Numbered from the stretch's first letter, positions 1 to 8,611 are shown. The stretch is 15,430 nt of DNA from an uncultured Muribaculaceae bacterium (GCA_938039795.1 CALHWU010000141.1:1-15430); one strand, 5' to 3'. Notes: generated by a model not told the origin, from the letters alone. Numbers and translations are program-made.

Positions 1-76
1 CAGTGCACGGTACATTCTTACCGTCGGCACTGAAAACGGATGTCATTCCGATTTTCTTTCCTAATAATCCTGGCAT
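1..76 (-). CDS. rplC: 50S ribosomal protein L3, N-terminal part only (runs off the window)
   Basis: The minus strand from the ATG at 74-76 reads MPGLLGKKIGMTSVFSADGK and then NVPCT before the window ends. This is the characteristic start of Bacteroidetes L3, which binds 23S rRNA near the peptidyl-transferase centre and helps start 50S assembly. Only 25 codons plus one base are present. The gene follows rpsJ after 59 bp in the same direction, the usual S10-operon order (S10, then L3). The gap carries no strong Shine-Dalgarno sequence, only a purine run (AAAGAGAA) just before the ATG, which is normal in this phylum. The fragment is short but diagnostic. Confidence 0.95.
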   Translation of the reverse strand, partial: MPGLLGKKIGMTSVFSADGKNVPCT

Positions 77-135
77 TTCTCTTTGTTTTTAATCGTTGCT
101 TTTCGTTGAATGTCTCTGAATCTCTCGTGAGGTCA

Positions 136-441
136 TCACACCTTGATCTCAACCTCCACGCCGCTCGGAAGCTCAAGCTTCATCAGCGCGTCGACGGTCT
201 TGGCTGTCGAATTGTAGATGTCGATCAGACGCTTGAACGAAGAGAGCTGGAACTGCTCGCGGCTCTTCTTGTTGACAAACGTCGAGCGGTTGACAGTGAA
301 GATCCGCTTGTGGGTAGGCAGGGGTATCGGGCCGCTTATCACAGCGCCGGTAGCCTTTACGGTCTTCACGATCTTCTCAGCCGACTTGTCGACCAGATTG
401 TGATCGTAAGATTTCAGTTTGATTCTGATTTTCTGGCTCAT
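136..441 (-). CDS. rpsJ: 30S ribosomal protein S10
   Basis: This 101-residue protein starts MSQKIRIKLKSYDHNLVDKS and has the full length of the S10 family. The conserved GPIPLPTHKRIFTVNRS segment in the middle is the S10 signature. S10 is part of the head of the small subunit and, as NusE with NusB, also takes part in transcription antitermination. The gene begins 25 bp after the fusA stop and precedes rplC, so it links the str-type and S10-type gene groups in one transcript. No tuf gene separates fusA from rpsJ, which is the usual Bacteroidetes order. The protein itself shows nothing unusual. Confidence 0.98.
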   Translation of the reverse strand: MSQKIRIKLKSYDHNLVDKSAEKIVKTVKATGAVISGPIPLPTHKRIFTVNRSTFVNKKSREQFQLSSFKRLIDIYNSTAKTVDALMKLELPSGVEVEIKV

Positions 442-466
442 ATTGTTGTTTGGAATGAATGATTTT

Positions 467-2593
467 TTACTTGAGCAAATCCACGCGGCCCTGGCACTCG
501 GTCAGAACGTTCTTGGCGATCGAGCTGCTTACCTCGCTGTAGTGAGAGAAAGTCATGGTCGATGTGGCGCGGCCCGATGTGATCGTACGCAGAGCGGTCA
601 CGTAGCCGAACATCTCGGCAAGCGGAGCCTTGGCCTTCACCACGCGCGCGCCGCTGCGGCTTGTCTCCATGCCTTCCACCTGACCGCGGCGCTTGTTGAG
701 GTCGGAGATCACGTCGCCCATGTTCTCCTCCGGAGTTACTACCTCGATCTTCATGATCGGCTCCAGAAGCACCGGGCCTGCCTTTTCCGAAGCCTTCTTG
801 AAGGCCTGGATGGCGCAGAGCTCAAACGACAGCTGGTCGGAGTCGACCGGATGGAACGAACCGTCGATCACGGTCACCTTCAGGTGCTCAACGGGATATC
901 CGGCGAGAACGCCGTTCTTCATCGCGTTGGTAAAGCCCTTCTGGATGCTCGGGATGAATTCCTTGGGTATGTTGCCGCCCTTCACCTCGTCGACAAACTG
1001 GAGGTTGCCCTCGAAGCCCTCGTCGACAGGCTCCACACGTACGATGATATCGGCGAATTTACCACGGCCGCCGGTCTGCTTCTTGAACACCTCGCGAAGC
1101 TCAACAGGCTTGGTGATGGCCTCTTTGTAGGTAACCTGCGGACGGCCCTGGTTGCACTCTACCTTGAACTCGCGGCGCAGACGGTCGATGATGATGTCGA
1201 GGTGAAGCTCACCCATGCCGCTGATCACGGTCTGGCCGGTCTCCTCGTTGGTCTGCACGCGGAATGTCGGATCCTCCTCGGCCAGCTTCTGCAGGCCAAC
1301 GCCCAGCTTGTCGAGGTCTTTCTGAGTCTTGGGCTCTACGGCGATACCGATCACGGGATCGGGGAAGTCCATAGCCTCAAGCACGATCGGGTGGTTCTCG
1401 TCGCACAGCGTGTCGCCGGTGCGGATATCCTTGAAGCCCACGCCTGCGCCTATATCGCCGCAGCCGATCATCTCTTTAGCGTTCTGCTTGTTGGAGTGCA
1501 TCTGGAACAGACGGCTTACGCGCTCCTTCTTGCCCGAGCGGGCGTTGAGCACGTAGCTGCCGGCAACGACGTCGCCGCTGTAGACACGGAAGAATGTCAG
1601 ACGGCCCACATAGGGGTCGGTAGCGATCTTGAACGCCAGAGCGCACATCGGAGCGTCGCTCGAAGGCTCGCGGGTCTCCATCTCGTCGGGATTGCCGGGA
1701 TTGTGACCCTCGACAGCGCCTGCGTCGAGAGGCGACGGCAGGTAAGCGCAGACTGCGTCGAGCAGCGGCTGCACGCCCTTGTTCTTGAACGACGAGCCGC
1801 AGATCATCGGCACGATCTCCATAGCCAGAGTGCCCTTGCGCAGAGCGCGGCGTATCTCGTCCTCGGTGATCGTGGAGGGATCGTCGAAATATTTCTCCAT
1901 GAGAGCGTCGTCAAACTCGGCGATCTTCTCAAGCATCTTGTCGTGGTATTCCTGAGCCTCGTCCATGAGGTTGGCGGGGATCTCGTCCACCTCATACTCG
2001 GCGCCCATGGTCTCGTCATGCCAGAAGATAGCCTTCATGCCGATAAGATCCACGACGCCCTTGAATGTCTCCTCGGCGCCGATAGGTATCTGTATCGGGC
2101 AGGGGTTTGCGCCGAGCACATCCTTGAGCTGGCGGCATACCTCGAAGAAGTTCGCACCCGAGCGATCCATCTTGTTGACGTAGCCGATACGGGGCACATT
2201 GTACTTGTCGGCCTGGCGCCATACGGTCTCCGACTGGGGCTCTACGCCGCCTACGGCGCAGAATGTAGCGACAGCGCCGTCGAGCACACGCAGCGAGCGC
2301 TCCACCTCCACAGTGAAGTCCACGTGTCCCGGAGTGTCGATAAGATTGATCTTGTATTTTTCGTCGGCGTATTTCCAGAAAGCCGTTGTGGCGGCCGAAG
2401 TGATGGTGATGCCACGCTCCTGTTCCTGCTCCATCCAGTCCATGGTGGCGCCGCCGTCGTGCACCTCACCTATCTTGTGAGTCAGACCCGTGTAGAAAAG
2501 TATACGCTCCGAAGTCGTCGTCTTGCCGGCGTCGATGTGAGCCATGATACCAATATTGCGGGTATACTTCAGTTGTTCGTCAGATTTTGCCAT
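467..2593 (-). CDS. fusA: Translation elongation factor G
   Basis: The protein has 708 residues, the normal length for EF-G, the GTPase that drives tRNA-mRNA translocation and, with RRF, ribosome recycling. The GTP-binding motifs are intact: AHIDAGKT at about 18-25 (G1), RGITI at 60-64 (switch 1/G2), DTPGH at 86-90 (G3) and NKMD at 140-143 (G4). Domains II-V follow, including GMGELHLDII and the C-terminal GYVTALRTITSGRATSTMTF region of domain V. Its place between rpsG (52-bp gap) and rpsJ (25-bp gap), with all catalytic motifs present, marks it as the main housekeeping EF-G rather than the diverged second EF-G that some Bacteroidetes carry. The start MAKSDEQLKYTRNIGIMAHI agrees with the family. 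Confidence 0.98.
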   Translation of the reverse strand: MAKSDEQLKYTRNIGIMAHIDAGKTTTSERILFYTGLTHKIGEVHDGGATMDWMEQEQERGITITSAATTAFWKYADEKYKINLIDTPGHVDFTVEVERSLRVLDGAVATFCAVGGVEPQSETVWRQADKYNVPRIGYVNKMDRSGANFFEVCRQLKDVLGANPCPIQIPIGAEETFKGVVDLIGMKAIFWHDETMGAEYEVDEIPANLMDEAQEYHDKMLEKIAEFDDALMEKYFDDPSTITEDEIRRALRKGTLAMEIVPMICGSSFKNKGVQPLLDAVCAYLPSPLDAGAVEGHNPGNPDEMETREPSSDAPMCALAFKIATDPYVGRLTFFRVYSGDVVAGSYVLNARSGKKERVSRLFQMHSNKQNAKEMIGCGDIGAGVGFKDIRTGDTLCDENHPIVLEAMDFPDPVIGIAVEPKTQKDLDKLGVGLQKLAEEDPTFRVQTNEETGQTVISGMGELHLDIIIDRLRREFKVECNQGRPQVTYKEAITKPVELREVFKKQTGGRGKFADIIVRVEPVDEGFEGNLQFVDEVKGGNIPKEFIPSIQKGFTNAMKNGVLAGYPVEHLKVTVIDGSFHPVDSDQLSFELCAIQAFKKASEKAGPVLLEPIMKIEVVTPEENMGDVISDLNKRRGQVEGMETSRSGARVVKAKAPLAEMFGYVTALRTITSGRATSTMTFSHYSEVSSSIAKNVLTECQGRVDLLK

Positions 2594-2645
2594 TGATCAA
2601 ATATTGTGTCGTTTTCGATGTATTGTTGGTCACGCACGCCGCTTA

Positions 2646-3122
2646 TCAGAAACGGAAGTGGGCGAAAGCGCGGTTGGCCTCGGCCATCTTGTGCATGTCC
2701 TCCTTGCGCTTGAATGCGCCGCCCTGCTCGTTGTAGGCGTCGACGATCTCAGCGGCCAGCTTGTCGGCCATCGTCTTGCCGCCGCGCTTGCGGGCGTAAG
2801 ATATAAGGTTCTTCATGGATATCGACTCCTTGCGATCGGGACGGATCTCCGTGGGCACCTGGAATGTGGCGCCACCTACGCGGCGGCTCTTCACCTCCAC
2901 CTGGGGAGTTACGTTTTCCAGAGCTTTCTTCCAGACTTCGAGGGCTGTCTTCTCCTCGTTGGGGAGCTTGCTCTTCACAGTCTCGAGAGCGCTGTAGAAT
3001 ATCGTGTAAGCGGTGTTCTTCTTGCCGTCATACATCAGATGATTCACAAATTTCGACACGCGAACGTCGTTAAACACCGGATCGGGCAATACAATCCGCT
3101 TTTTGGGCTTTGCTTTTCTCAT
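2646..3122 (-). CDS. rpsG: 30S ribosomal protein S7
   Basis: Starting at the ATG at 3120-3122, the protein has 158 residues and begins MRKAKPKKRIVLPDPVFNDV, matching Bacteroidetes S7. Conserved stretches include SKFVNHLMYDGKKNTAY, the rRNA-contacting SRRVGGATFQVPTEIRPDR and the end EANRAFAHFRF. S7 starts assembly of the 30S head by binding the 3' domain of 16S rRNA. The open frame continues 18 codons upstream (to 3176), but that Lys/Thr-rich extension is not part of the family and lies in the spacer after rpsL, so the shorter start was chosen. fusA follows after 52 bp in the same transcript. Confidence 0.97.
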   Translation of the reverse strand: MRKAKPKKRIVLPDPVFNDVRVSKFVNHLMYDGKKNTAYTIFYSALETVKSKLPNEEKTALEVWKKALENVTPQVEVKSRRVGGATFQVPTEIRPDRKESISMKNLISYARKRGGKTMADKLAAEIVDAYNEQGGAFKRKEDMHKMAEANRAFAHFRF

Positions 3123-3245
3123 TTTTAATTTAAGTGTTGTTTTTGTTTGCTTGGTTGCTGCATCTTTCTTCTTCAACTGACAGCGCCCTCCGGCGCCCGT
3201 TTACTCAACCTTGAATTAGCCTTCCAGTAAATCAAAAACGAAGTT

Positions 3246-3279
3246 AAAAACTTTGTTTTTCCTCCCCGCACACCGGGGA
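3246..3279 (-). other. Two adjacent stem-loops in the rpsL-rpsG spacer
   Basis: The 189-bp spacer between rpsL and rpsG (3123-3311) is long for this operon. It contains two back-to-back hairpins. A GC hairpin at 3263-3279 has six perfect pairs (tccccg/cgggga, loop cacac). An AT hairpin at 3246-3260 has six pairs (aaaaac/gttttt, loop ttt). Read on the minus strand, the GC stem comes first, and no uninterrupted U-run follows it directly, so this is not a clear intrinsic terminator. In E. coli the equivalent spacer is where S7 binds its own mRNA to repress translation. A similar role here is only inferred from position. An attenuator or RNA-processing site is also possible. Confidence 0.4.
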
Positions 3280-3311
3280 AGTCCGTAAGAATCGGCTTAT
3301 TCCTGCGCAGT

Positions 3312-3695
<384 letters not shown>

Positions 3696-3842
3696 CTTAG
3701 TCTTTTACTTTTTTTTAACTTTTCGTTTATTACTGATTTCTTTTCGTTTCTTCCGAATAGGCTTTTCCGCACTCCGCATGATCAGCCCGACACACTGCCT
3801 GACAGACAGTTACAGCCGAGTTTACACACTTTGTCCATTAAA
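3696..3842 (-). other. Untranslated leader of the rpsL operon
   Basis: If transcription starts a few bases after the promoter's -7 box, the rpsL mRNA has a leader of about 147 nt. No open frame is convincing in it. It contains one short hairpin at 3794-3810 (actgcc/gacagt on the plus strand, loop tgaca, one G-U pair in the RNA) and, nearer the gene, a stretch that is A-rich in the RNA. Long leaders on ribosomal protein operons often carry feedback control, but no known motif can be named here. The whole divergent intergenic region 3696-4041 otherwise holds only the promoters listed separately. Confidence 0.45.
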
Positions 3843-3848
3843 GCGATG

Positions 3849-3880
3849 CAAAATTACTCACTAATTTTCTAATACGCAAA
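3849..3880 (-). promoter_or_regulatory. Bacteroidetes-type promoter for the rpsL operon
   Basis: On the minus strand the -33 element TTTG (plus strand caaa, 3877-3880) is followed after exactly 20 bp by TAATTTTG (plus strand caaaatta, 3849-3856). This is a full match to the Bacteroidetes housekeeping sigma consensus TTTG-N19-21-TAnnTTTG. The predicted transcript start is near 3843 and feeds rpsL, rpsG, fusA, rpsJ and rplC. Confidence 0.8.
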
Positions 3881-4000
3881 CAATTCGCACTTTTTCTCGC
3901 AGTTTTATCCGTTTTTCGTTTTATTTCAGTTTCCGACAAAAAAACATTCCGGATACAACATTTTTTCACCTTTGCCGAGGCTTGCATCGTAACTTTTTTG

Positions 4001-4008
4001 TAACTTCG
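4001..4008 (+). promoter_or_regulatory. Possible -7 element for the GlmU-like gene
   Basis: TAACTTCG differs from the TAnnTTTG consensus at one base and lies 33 bp before the ATG, a sensible distance. There is no TTTG at the right spacing upstream: the nearest candidates are CTTG 16 bp away and TTTG 26 bp away. The call is therefore weak and rests mainly on position. Confidence 0.35.
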
Positions 4009-4041
4009 CGCTATATTATTCAACGCTATACAGCTGGAGTC

Positions 4042-5211
4042 ATGCTCAACATCATACTGAGAGACGTACCGGAAGTCCGCGAAAACCTTCTTCCACTGAC
4101 ATTTACCCGGCCGGTAGCCGATCTTCGGCTCGGCATCCTCACTCTGCGCCAGAAGTGGGAGAGAAGCCTCCCGGCGGTCTATTCATATCTCACGCCCGAA
4201 TACCTCGCGGTCAAATATCCCGCCATCTCCTCGCCCGACGGCGACAGCTATATCGTCTCGGCCCACTTCTTTCCGACTCCGGGAGTGGTGGAAGGCGTGG
4301 AACGCCTGAAAAAAGGGCAGGCGCTGATGTTCCATGACGAGGAGATCGCCCGGCGCTGTCCGCTCGAAGAGCGTCCGTCGGAGTTTATACAGCTCGACGA
4401 AATACCTCTGCGCCTGATGCATCCCTACGATATTTTTCTCCTCAACGCCACGGCGCTCGACTACGACTTCACGCTTCTCACCGCCGGCCGGCAGTCGGCC
4501 GAACCTTCCCGCTCCAACACCATCATTGGCGATCCGTCGCGTCTCTTCATAGAGTCCGGAGCCATCATGGAAGGGGCTACGGTCAACGTAAAGACGGGCC
4601 CGGTATATCTCGCAGCCGGTTCGGAAATCATGGAAGGGACATGCATACGTGGCGGACTTGCTCTTTGCGAGGGAGCACAGATCAAGATGGGAGCCAAAAT
4701 CTACGGAGCCACCACCGTAGGCCCGCATGCCAAGGTAGGAGGCGAGGTGGCCAACACCGTAATAATCGGCTACTCCAACAAAGCTCACGACGGATTTCTC
4801 GGCAACGCAGTCATAGGCGAATGGTGCAACCTCGCGGCCGGATGCGTGGCGTCAAACCTCAAAAACGACTACACCGAGATAAAACTATGGAACTATCCGG
4901 CCCGACGCTTCCAGCGCACCGGACTGCAGTTCTGCGGCGTCATCATGGGCGACCACTCCAAGACCGGAGCCAACACGATGATCAATACAGCCACTGTTTT
5001 CGGAGCCGGCGTCAATTTCCATGGCTCGGGATATCCCCGCAATTTCGTGCCCTCCTTCACCGAAGGATCCACTGCCGCCATGACCGAAGTGCAGTTCGAC
5101 AAATTCATAGATACCGCGCGCCGGGTAATGGCACGCCGCAACGTCAGCCTCACACCTGTCGACATCGACATCTACCGGCACCTATATGAGCTGACCGACA
5201 CCTACCGCTGA
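4042..5211 (+). CDS. Alternative GlmU family protein (putative sugar-1-phosphate nucleotidyltransferase / acetyltransferase)
   Basis: The protein has 389 residues and starts MLNIILRDVPEVRENLLPLT. The N-terminal block at about 13-40 (RENLLPLT, then TRPVADLRLGI and KW) is typical of the Bacteroidetes GlmU-like nucleotidyltransferase family rather than canonical GlmU, whose GxGTRM loop is absent. From about residue 165 it has repeated hexapeptide-like turns of a left-handed beta-helix, and then a conserved end (GLQFCGVIMGDHSKTGANTM and SGYPRNFVPSF). By family it is expected to make UDP-GlcNAc in the cytosol for peptidoglycan and LPS, but the exact substrate cannot be read from sequence. The frame stays open 20 codons upstream to 3982, but those residues overlap the promoter region and are not family-like. 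It is a single gene, divergent from rpsL and convergent with the antiporter. Confidence 0.85.
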   Translation: MLNIILRDVPEVRENLLPLTFTRPVADLRLGILTLRQKWERSLPAVYSYLTPEYLAVKYPAISSPDGDSYIVSAHFFPTPGVVEGVERLKKGQALMFHDEEIARRCPLEERPSEFIQLDEIPLRLMHPYDIFLLNATALDYDFTLLTAGRQSAEPSRSNTIIGDPSRLFIESGAIMEGATVNVKTGPVYLAAGSEIMEGTCIRGGLALCEGAQIKMGAKIYGATTVGPHAKVGGEVANTVIIGYSNKAHDGFLGNAVIGEWCNLAAGCVASNLKNDYTEIKLWNYPARRFQRTGLQFCGVIMGDHSKTGANTMINTATVFGAGVNFHGSGYPRNFVPSFTEGSTAAMTEVQFDKFIDTARRVMARRNVSLTPVDIDIYRHLYELTDTYR

Positions 5212-5250
5212 ACCGCGACGGCTACGCATCGAACAGATTCAGAACACCGA

Positions 5251-7443
5251 CTACAGCTCGATCCTCTGACGGCGTCCGCGCTGGGTGACACTTTTCTTCA
5301 GCTTTATCAGTCGGCTGTAGGCCGATCGCACTCTGAGCCACAGCGGCGAAGTGACAGTGGCAATATCCGTAGTCATGGTATCTGTCATGGTGATCTCCTC
5401 CATCCTCTCGCCGAACTGCTCGGGGTATATCACGATCATATTGTTGCTTGCAAAATACTTCTGCAGGAATTCAGGGAGCGTGTCGAGGTATCCGGCATGC
5501 GACACCGAAGCCTTGCGGGCGTTGACCACTACAAAGAGGTCGTCGTCGAGCACACGGTTTGAAAGCACCAGGAAATCATCCCAGTCCTCCACCTTGCGGT
5601 ATTCCGACCTAATCTCATACTGTCCGCGACGTATCACTGCTTCTATGAACCGCCGCGTAGTTCCGTCGCAGCAGAATATCAGGCGGCATCCGAGCTGCGA
5701 GGCAAGATTGCACAGCGAAGTGACCCAAGCGGAGAAACCTGTCTCATACTGGGCGTTGGCAGGCACGGCCACCACGATTCTCGCGATCGTATTGACCGGG
5801 ATGAAAAACCGCGATATGACGAGCATCTTATTGGTGGCTCTCAACAGATTGGGCAGCTTGTCGCCAAAAAACGAGTCGATTATTGTCGTGCGCCGGTGCA
5901 GACCGATTATCACCCTGTCGATGTCGCGCTCCTCTATCGTGTTGACCACGCCTGTCACGAAATTGAGGTCATAACGGTCGATGGCATCTATCGTCACGTC
6001 GACACTGGCGGCAGCCTTTTCAGCTGTGTCGAGCGATACTCTGCCGAGCGACCTCGATGCGGCCGAATTGTCATTCCGCACATGCAGCGCATAGACCTTG
6101 CCCCCCGACCTTCGCTTATCGCGCATCAGCATGGCCAGATCCACAAGCTCGCGGGCGGTCACAGGGTTTGCCACAGGAATAAGCACATTCTCCCGCCATT
6201 TTCCCTGTTCCTGGGCCCGCGCGGCGTCACTCTCGTTCTCCTCAAGTGCCATCACTTTCAGGCGGCTTGCGGCCCTCGAAGTGCCGATCGACGAAACGGT
6301 ACAAGTCACGAGTATCATGATCACTGTCCCGTTGAGTATCACTTCGTCAAACAGCCCCATGCCGTAGCCGATCATTACCACAGCGAGCGCTACCGCCGTA
6401 TGGGCATTGCTCAACTGGTACATCATCGACCGCTCCGTACTGTTCATGCCGAACGTTTTCTGGGTAGCGGCAGCCGCGAGCCATTTCGTACCCATGGCTA
6501 CAGCCGACATCACACCGGCGGCATAAAGAGTCGACCATCCGCGCATCACCACCCCGACATTTATCAGCATGCCCACGCCGATCAGAAAGTATGGGATGAA
6601 AATGGCATTACCCACGAACTCTATGCGCGACATCAGCGGAGACCGGGCAGGAATATAGCGGTTGAGCACCAGTCCGGCGAAAAAAGCACCGAACACCCCC
6701 TCTATGCCCGCCCATATGGCGAGCTGAGCGGCTGTGAACATCATCGCCAGCACGTAGACATACTGCAGTATGCTGTCGTTCCACCGCTTGAAAAACCAGC
6801 GTGTAATCCGCGGATATGCATAGGTCAGCACTATACAGTAGACGGCCAGAAGACCGAGAAGCTTCAGAGTGCCTCCTATCCGGAACTCGCCGTCGTGAAA
6901 CGTCCCGACCACCCCGGCAAGCACTATCAGAGAGCCAAGCACCGTGAAGATCGTGCCGGCTATTGCTATCACTACCGGCGCCGAACGGGTCAGGCCGAAA
7001 CGCGATACGATAGGATAAGCTATCAGCGTGTGAGCCGAGAACATCGAGGCCATCAGCACAGCCGTCAGCGCGTCAAGGCCGAGCAGCAGACCCGACGCCA
7101 CGGCGCCGAGCGCAAGCGGTATGGCAAAAGTGTAAAGCCCGAAGACCACCCCCTTGCGGAGATTCTTCTTCAGGTGATACATGTCGATCTCTATGCCCGC
7201 CAGAAACATCAGGTAGAACAGCCCCACCTGCCCGAACACCTCGAAACTCATGTCGCGGGCCAGGAGGTTGAACCCGTACGGCCCCACTGTCACCCCCGCC
7301 ACAATAAGTCCGATCACCTGCGGGATGCGCAGTTTGTTGAGCACGATCGGAGTGACGAGAATTATCAGCAGCACCGCCAGAAATATAGGGACTGGCGATG
7401 TCAGCAGAGGCGTCGAGGAGTGTATGGCCGGGACGAGCGCCAT
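5251..7443 (-). CDS. Kef/CPA2-type cation:proton antiporter with C-terminal tandem Usp-like domain
   Basis: The 730-residue protein has about twelve membrane segments in residues 15-395, a Na_H_Exchanger-type transport domain with GLIVAGVTVGPYGFNLL, LFYLMFLAGIEIDMYHL and GVFGAFFAGLVLNR. A long cytosolic tail follows. The first UspA-like unit starts near 417 (VLIPVANPVTARELVDLA) and a second near 553 (ARIVVAVPANAQYETGF), and the protein ends in a basic stretch. It should exchange a monovalent cation (K+ or Na+) for protons across the inner membrane, with the tail as regulator; the ion is not determined. The TM5 region reads SAHTLIAYPIV, closer to Kef proteins than to ND/DD-type Na+ antiporters. 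The ATG at 7443 lies 8 bp after the asd stop, so the two are probably co-translated. The frame is open upstream into asd (to 7779), but that part is an Arg-rich shadow. Confidence 0.9.
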   Translation of the reverse strand: MALVPAIHSSTPLLTSPVPIFLAVLLIILVTPIVLNKLRIPQVIGLIVAGVTVGPYGFNLLARDMSFEVFGQVGLFYLMFLAGIEIDMYHLKKNLRKGVVFGLYTFAIPLALGAVASGLLLGLDALTAVLMASMFSAHTLIAYPIVSRFGLTRSAPVVIAIAGTIFTVLGSLIVLAGVVGTFHDGEFRIGGTLKLLGLLAVYCIVLTYAYPRITRWFFKRWNDSILQYVYVLAMMFTAAQLAIWAGIEGVFGAFFAGLVLNRYIPARSPLMSRIEFVGNAIFIPYFLIGVGMLINVGVVMRGWSTLYAAGVMSAVAMGTKWLAAAATQKTFGMNSTERSMMYQLSNAHTAVALAVVMIGYGMGLFDEVILNGTVIMILVTCTVSSIGTSRAASRLKVMALEENESDAARAQEQGKWRENVLIPVANPVTARELVDLAMLMRDKRRSGGKVYALHVRNDNSAASRSLGRVSLDTAEKAAASVDVTIDAIDRYDLNFVTGVVNTIEERDIDRVIIGLHRRTTIIDSFFGDKLPNLLRATNKMLVISRFFIPVNTIARIVVAVPANAQYETGFSAWVTSLCNLASQLGCRLIFCCDGTTRRFIEAVIRRGQYEIRSEYRKVEDWDDFLVLSNRVLDDDLFVVVNARKASVSHAGYLDTLPEFLQKYFASNNMIVIYPEQFGERMEEITMTDTMTTDIATVTSPLWLRVRSAYSRLIKLKKSVTQRGRRQRIEL

Positions 7444-7451
7444 AATTCCGG

Positions 7452-8471
7452 TCAGGCTCCGAATTTCTTGCCGTGAGCCAGCAGATACTGGGCGATCTGC
7501 ACAGCATTGAGAGCTGCGCCCTTCTTGATCTGGTCGCCTACGATCCAGAACGACAGGCCACGTTCGTTGGCCAGGTCCTCGCGAATACGGCCCACGTAGA
7601 CCGGATCGCATCCGGCCGTGTAGAGCGGCATCGGATACTTCTTGTTGGCAGGATCGTCGATCACCACCACGCCTTCGGCGGCCGCAAAAGCCTTGCGGGC
7701 CTCGTCGACGCCTATCCTGCGGTCTGTCTCGACCCATACGGCCTCCGAATGGGCGCGCATCACCGGCACACGCACGCACATGGCGCTCACCGACAACTCC
7801 GGCTCATGCATGATCTTGCGTGTCTCGTTGAACATCTTCATCTCCTCCTTCGTGTAGCCGTTGTCGGTAAACACGTCGATATGCGGTATCACGTTGTAGG
7901 CAAGCTGATAGGCAAACTTGCTGACCGTCGGCTCCTCGCCGCGTCCGAGCTGGGCGTACTGCTCCACAAGCTCATCCATCGCCGCAGCTCCGGCGCCGCT
8001 CGCGGCCTGATATGTGGCCACATGCACGCGCCTGATCTTCGACAGATCGTTGATAGGCTTGAGAGCGACCACCATCTGTATTGTCGTGCAGTTGGGGTTG
8101 GCGATTATGCCTCGGGGAGTATCGAAAGCGTCCTGACCGTTGACCTCGGGCACTACCAGAGGCACATCCTCGTCCATGCGGAAAGCGCTCGAGTTGTCGA
8201 TCATCAGAGCGCCGTGCTTCGTGATGGTTTCGGCAAACTCTTTCGAGGTTCCCGCTCCGGCCGAAGTGAAGGCGATGTCGACCCCCTTGAAGTCGTCGTT
8301 ATGGCAAAGCTCCTTCACGGTGATCTCCTTGCCGCGGAAAGCATACTTGCGGCCCGCGCTACGGCTTGAGCCGAAAAGAAGCAGCTCGTCGATGGGGAAA
8401 TTCTGCTCTTCGAGCACTCTGAGAAACTCCTGGCCTACGGCGCCGGAGGCGCCAACTATTGCAACTCTCAT
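7452..8471 (-). CDS. asd: Aspartate-semialdehyde dehydrogenase
   Basis: This 339-residue enzyme makes L-aspartate 4-semialdehyde from aspartyl phosphate with NADPH, the branch point to diaminopimelate/lysine, threonine and methionine. It starts MRVAIVGASGAVGQEFLRVL, with the Rossmann GxxGxxG loop at residues 7-13. The catalytic cysteine is Cys128 in NPNCTTIQ, and the catalytic histidine is probably His241 in RVPVMRAHSE. SSAFRMDEDVPLVVPEVN (about 94-111) is also typical. A 20-residue upstream extension of the open frame (to 8531) overlaps the promoter and was rejected. The antiporter gene follows after 8 bp. Nothing suggests damage. Confidence 0.96.
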   Translation of the reverse strand: MRVAIVGASGAVGQEFLRVLEEQNFPIDELLLFGSSRSAGRKYAFRGKEITVKELCHNDDFKGVDIAFTSAGAGTSKEFAETITKHGALMIDNSSAFRMDEDVPLVVPEVNGQDAFDTPRGIIANPNCTTIQMVVALKPINDLSKIRRVHVATYQAASGAGAAAMDELVEQYAQLGRGEEPTVSKFAYQLAYNVIPHIDVFTDNGYTKEEMKMFNETRKIMHEPELSVSAMCVRVPVMRAHSEAVWVETDRRIGVDEARKAFAAAEGVVVIDDPANKKYPMPLYTAGCDPVYVGRIREDLANERGLSFWIVGDQIKKGAALNAVQIAQYLLAHGKKFGA

Positions 8472-8528
8472 TTCCTGTCTGTGTGATATTGTTGAAATAC
8501 TTGTGTGAATGCTTGTGAAATATTGCCG

Positions 8529-8536
8529 CAAAGTTA
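8529..8536 (-). promoter_or_regulatory. -7 promoter element for asd-antiporter operon
   Basis: The minus strand reads TAACTTTG (plus strand caaagtta), a perfect TAnnTTTG -7 box. It lies 57 bp before the asd ATG and predicts a leader of about 50 nt. No TTTG stands 19-21 bp upstream, so only half of the promoter is clear. The 140-bp gap 8472-8611 holds nothing else recognisable, including no evident terminator for the outer-membrane gene. Confidence 0.6.
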
Positions 8537-8611
8537 CGAAATATTACCATATTTCTGCCGACATATCCTGCCAATATCCCGCAGCAGTCACTTTTTAGCC
8601 TCACTTTTCAA

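Noticed and set aside
419..2596. 725-codon open frame on the plus strand, opposite fusA
   Set aside because: It mirrors fusA almost exactly and has a Leu/His/Ala-rich composition with no recognisable motif. It is a by-product of the codon use of a highly expressed gene.
3123..3176. 18-codon extension of S7
   Set aside because: S7 proteins of this phylum start at MRKAKPKK; the extension is simple Lys/Thr-rich sequence.
5212..5250. Bidirectional terminator in the convergent gap
   Set aside because: No inverted repeat or T-run could be found in these 39 bases.
5896..7476. 526-codon open frame on the plus strand, opposite the antiporter
   Set aside because: It is rich in His, Arg and Gln, has no domain, and lies entirely over the membrane-domain codons of a well-supported gene.
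7444..7779. N-terminal extension of the antiporter into asd
   Set aside because: The added 112 residues are Arg/Gly-rich shadow of asd in another frame. The membrane protein starts normally at MALVPAIHSSTP.
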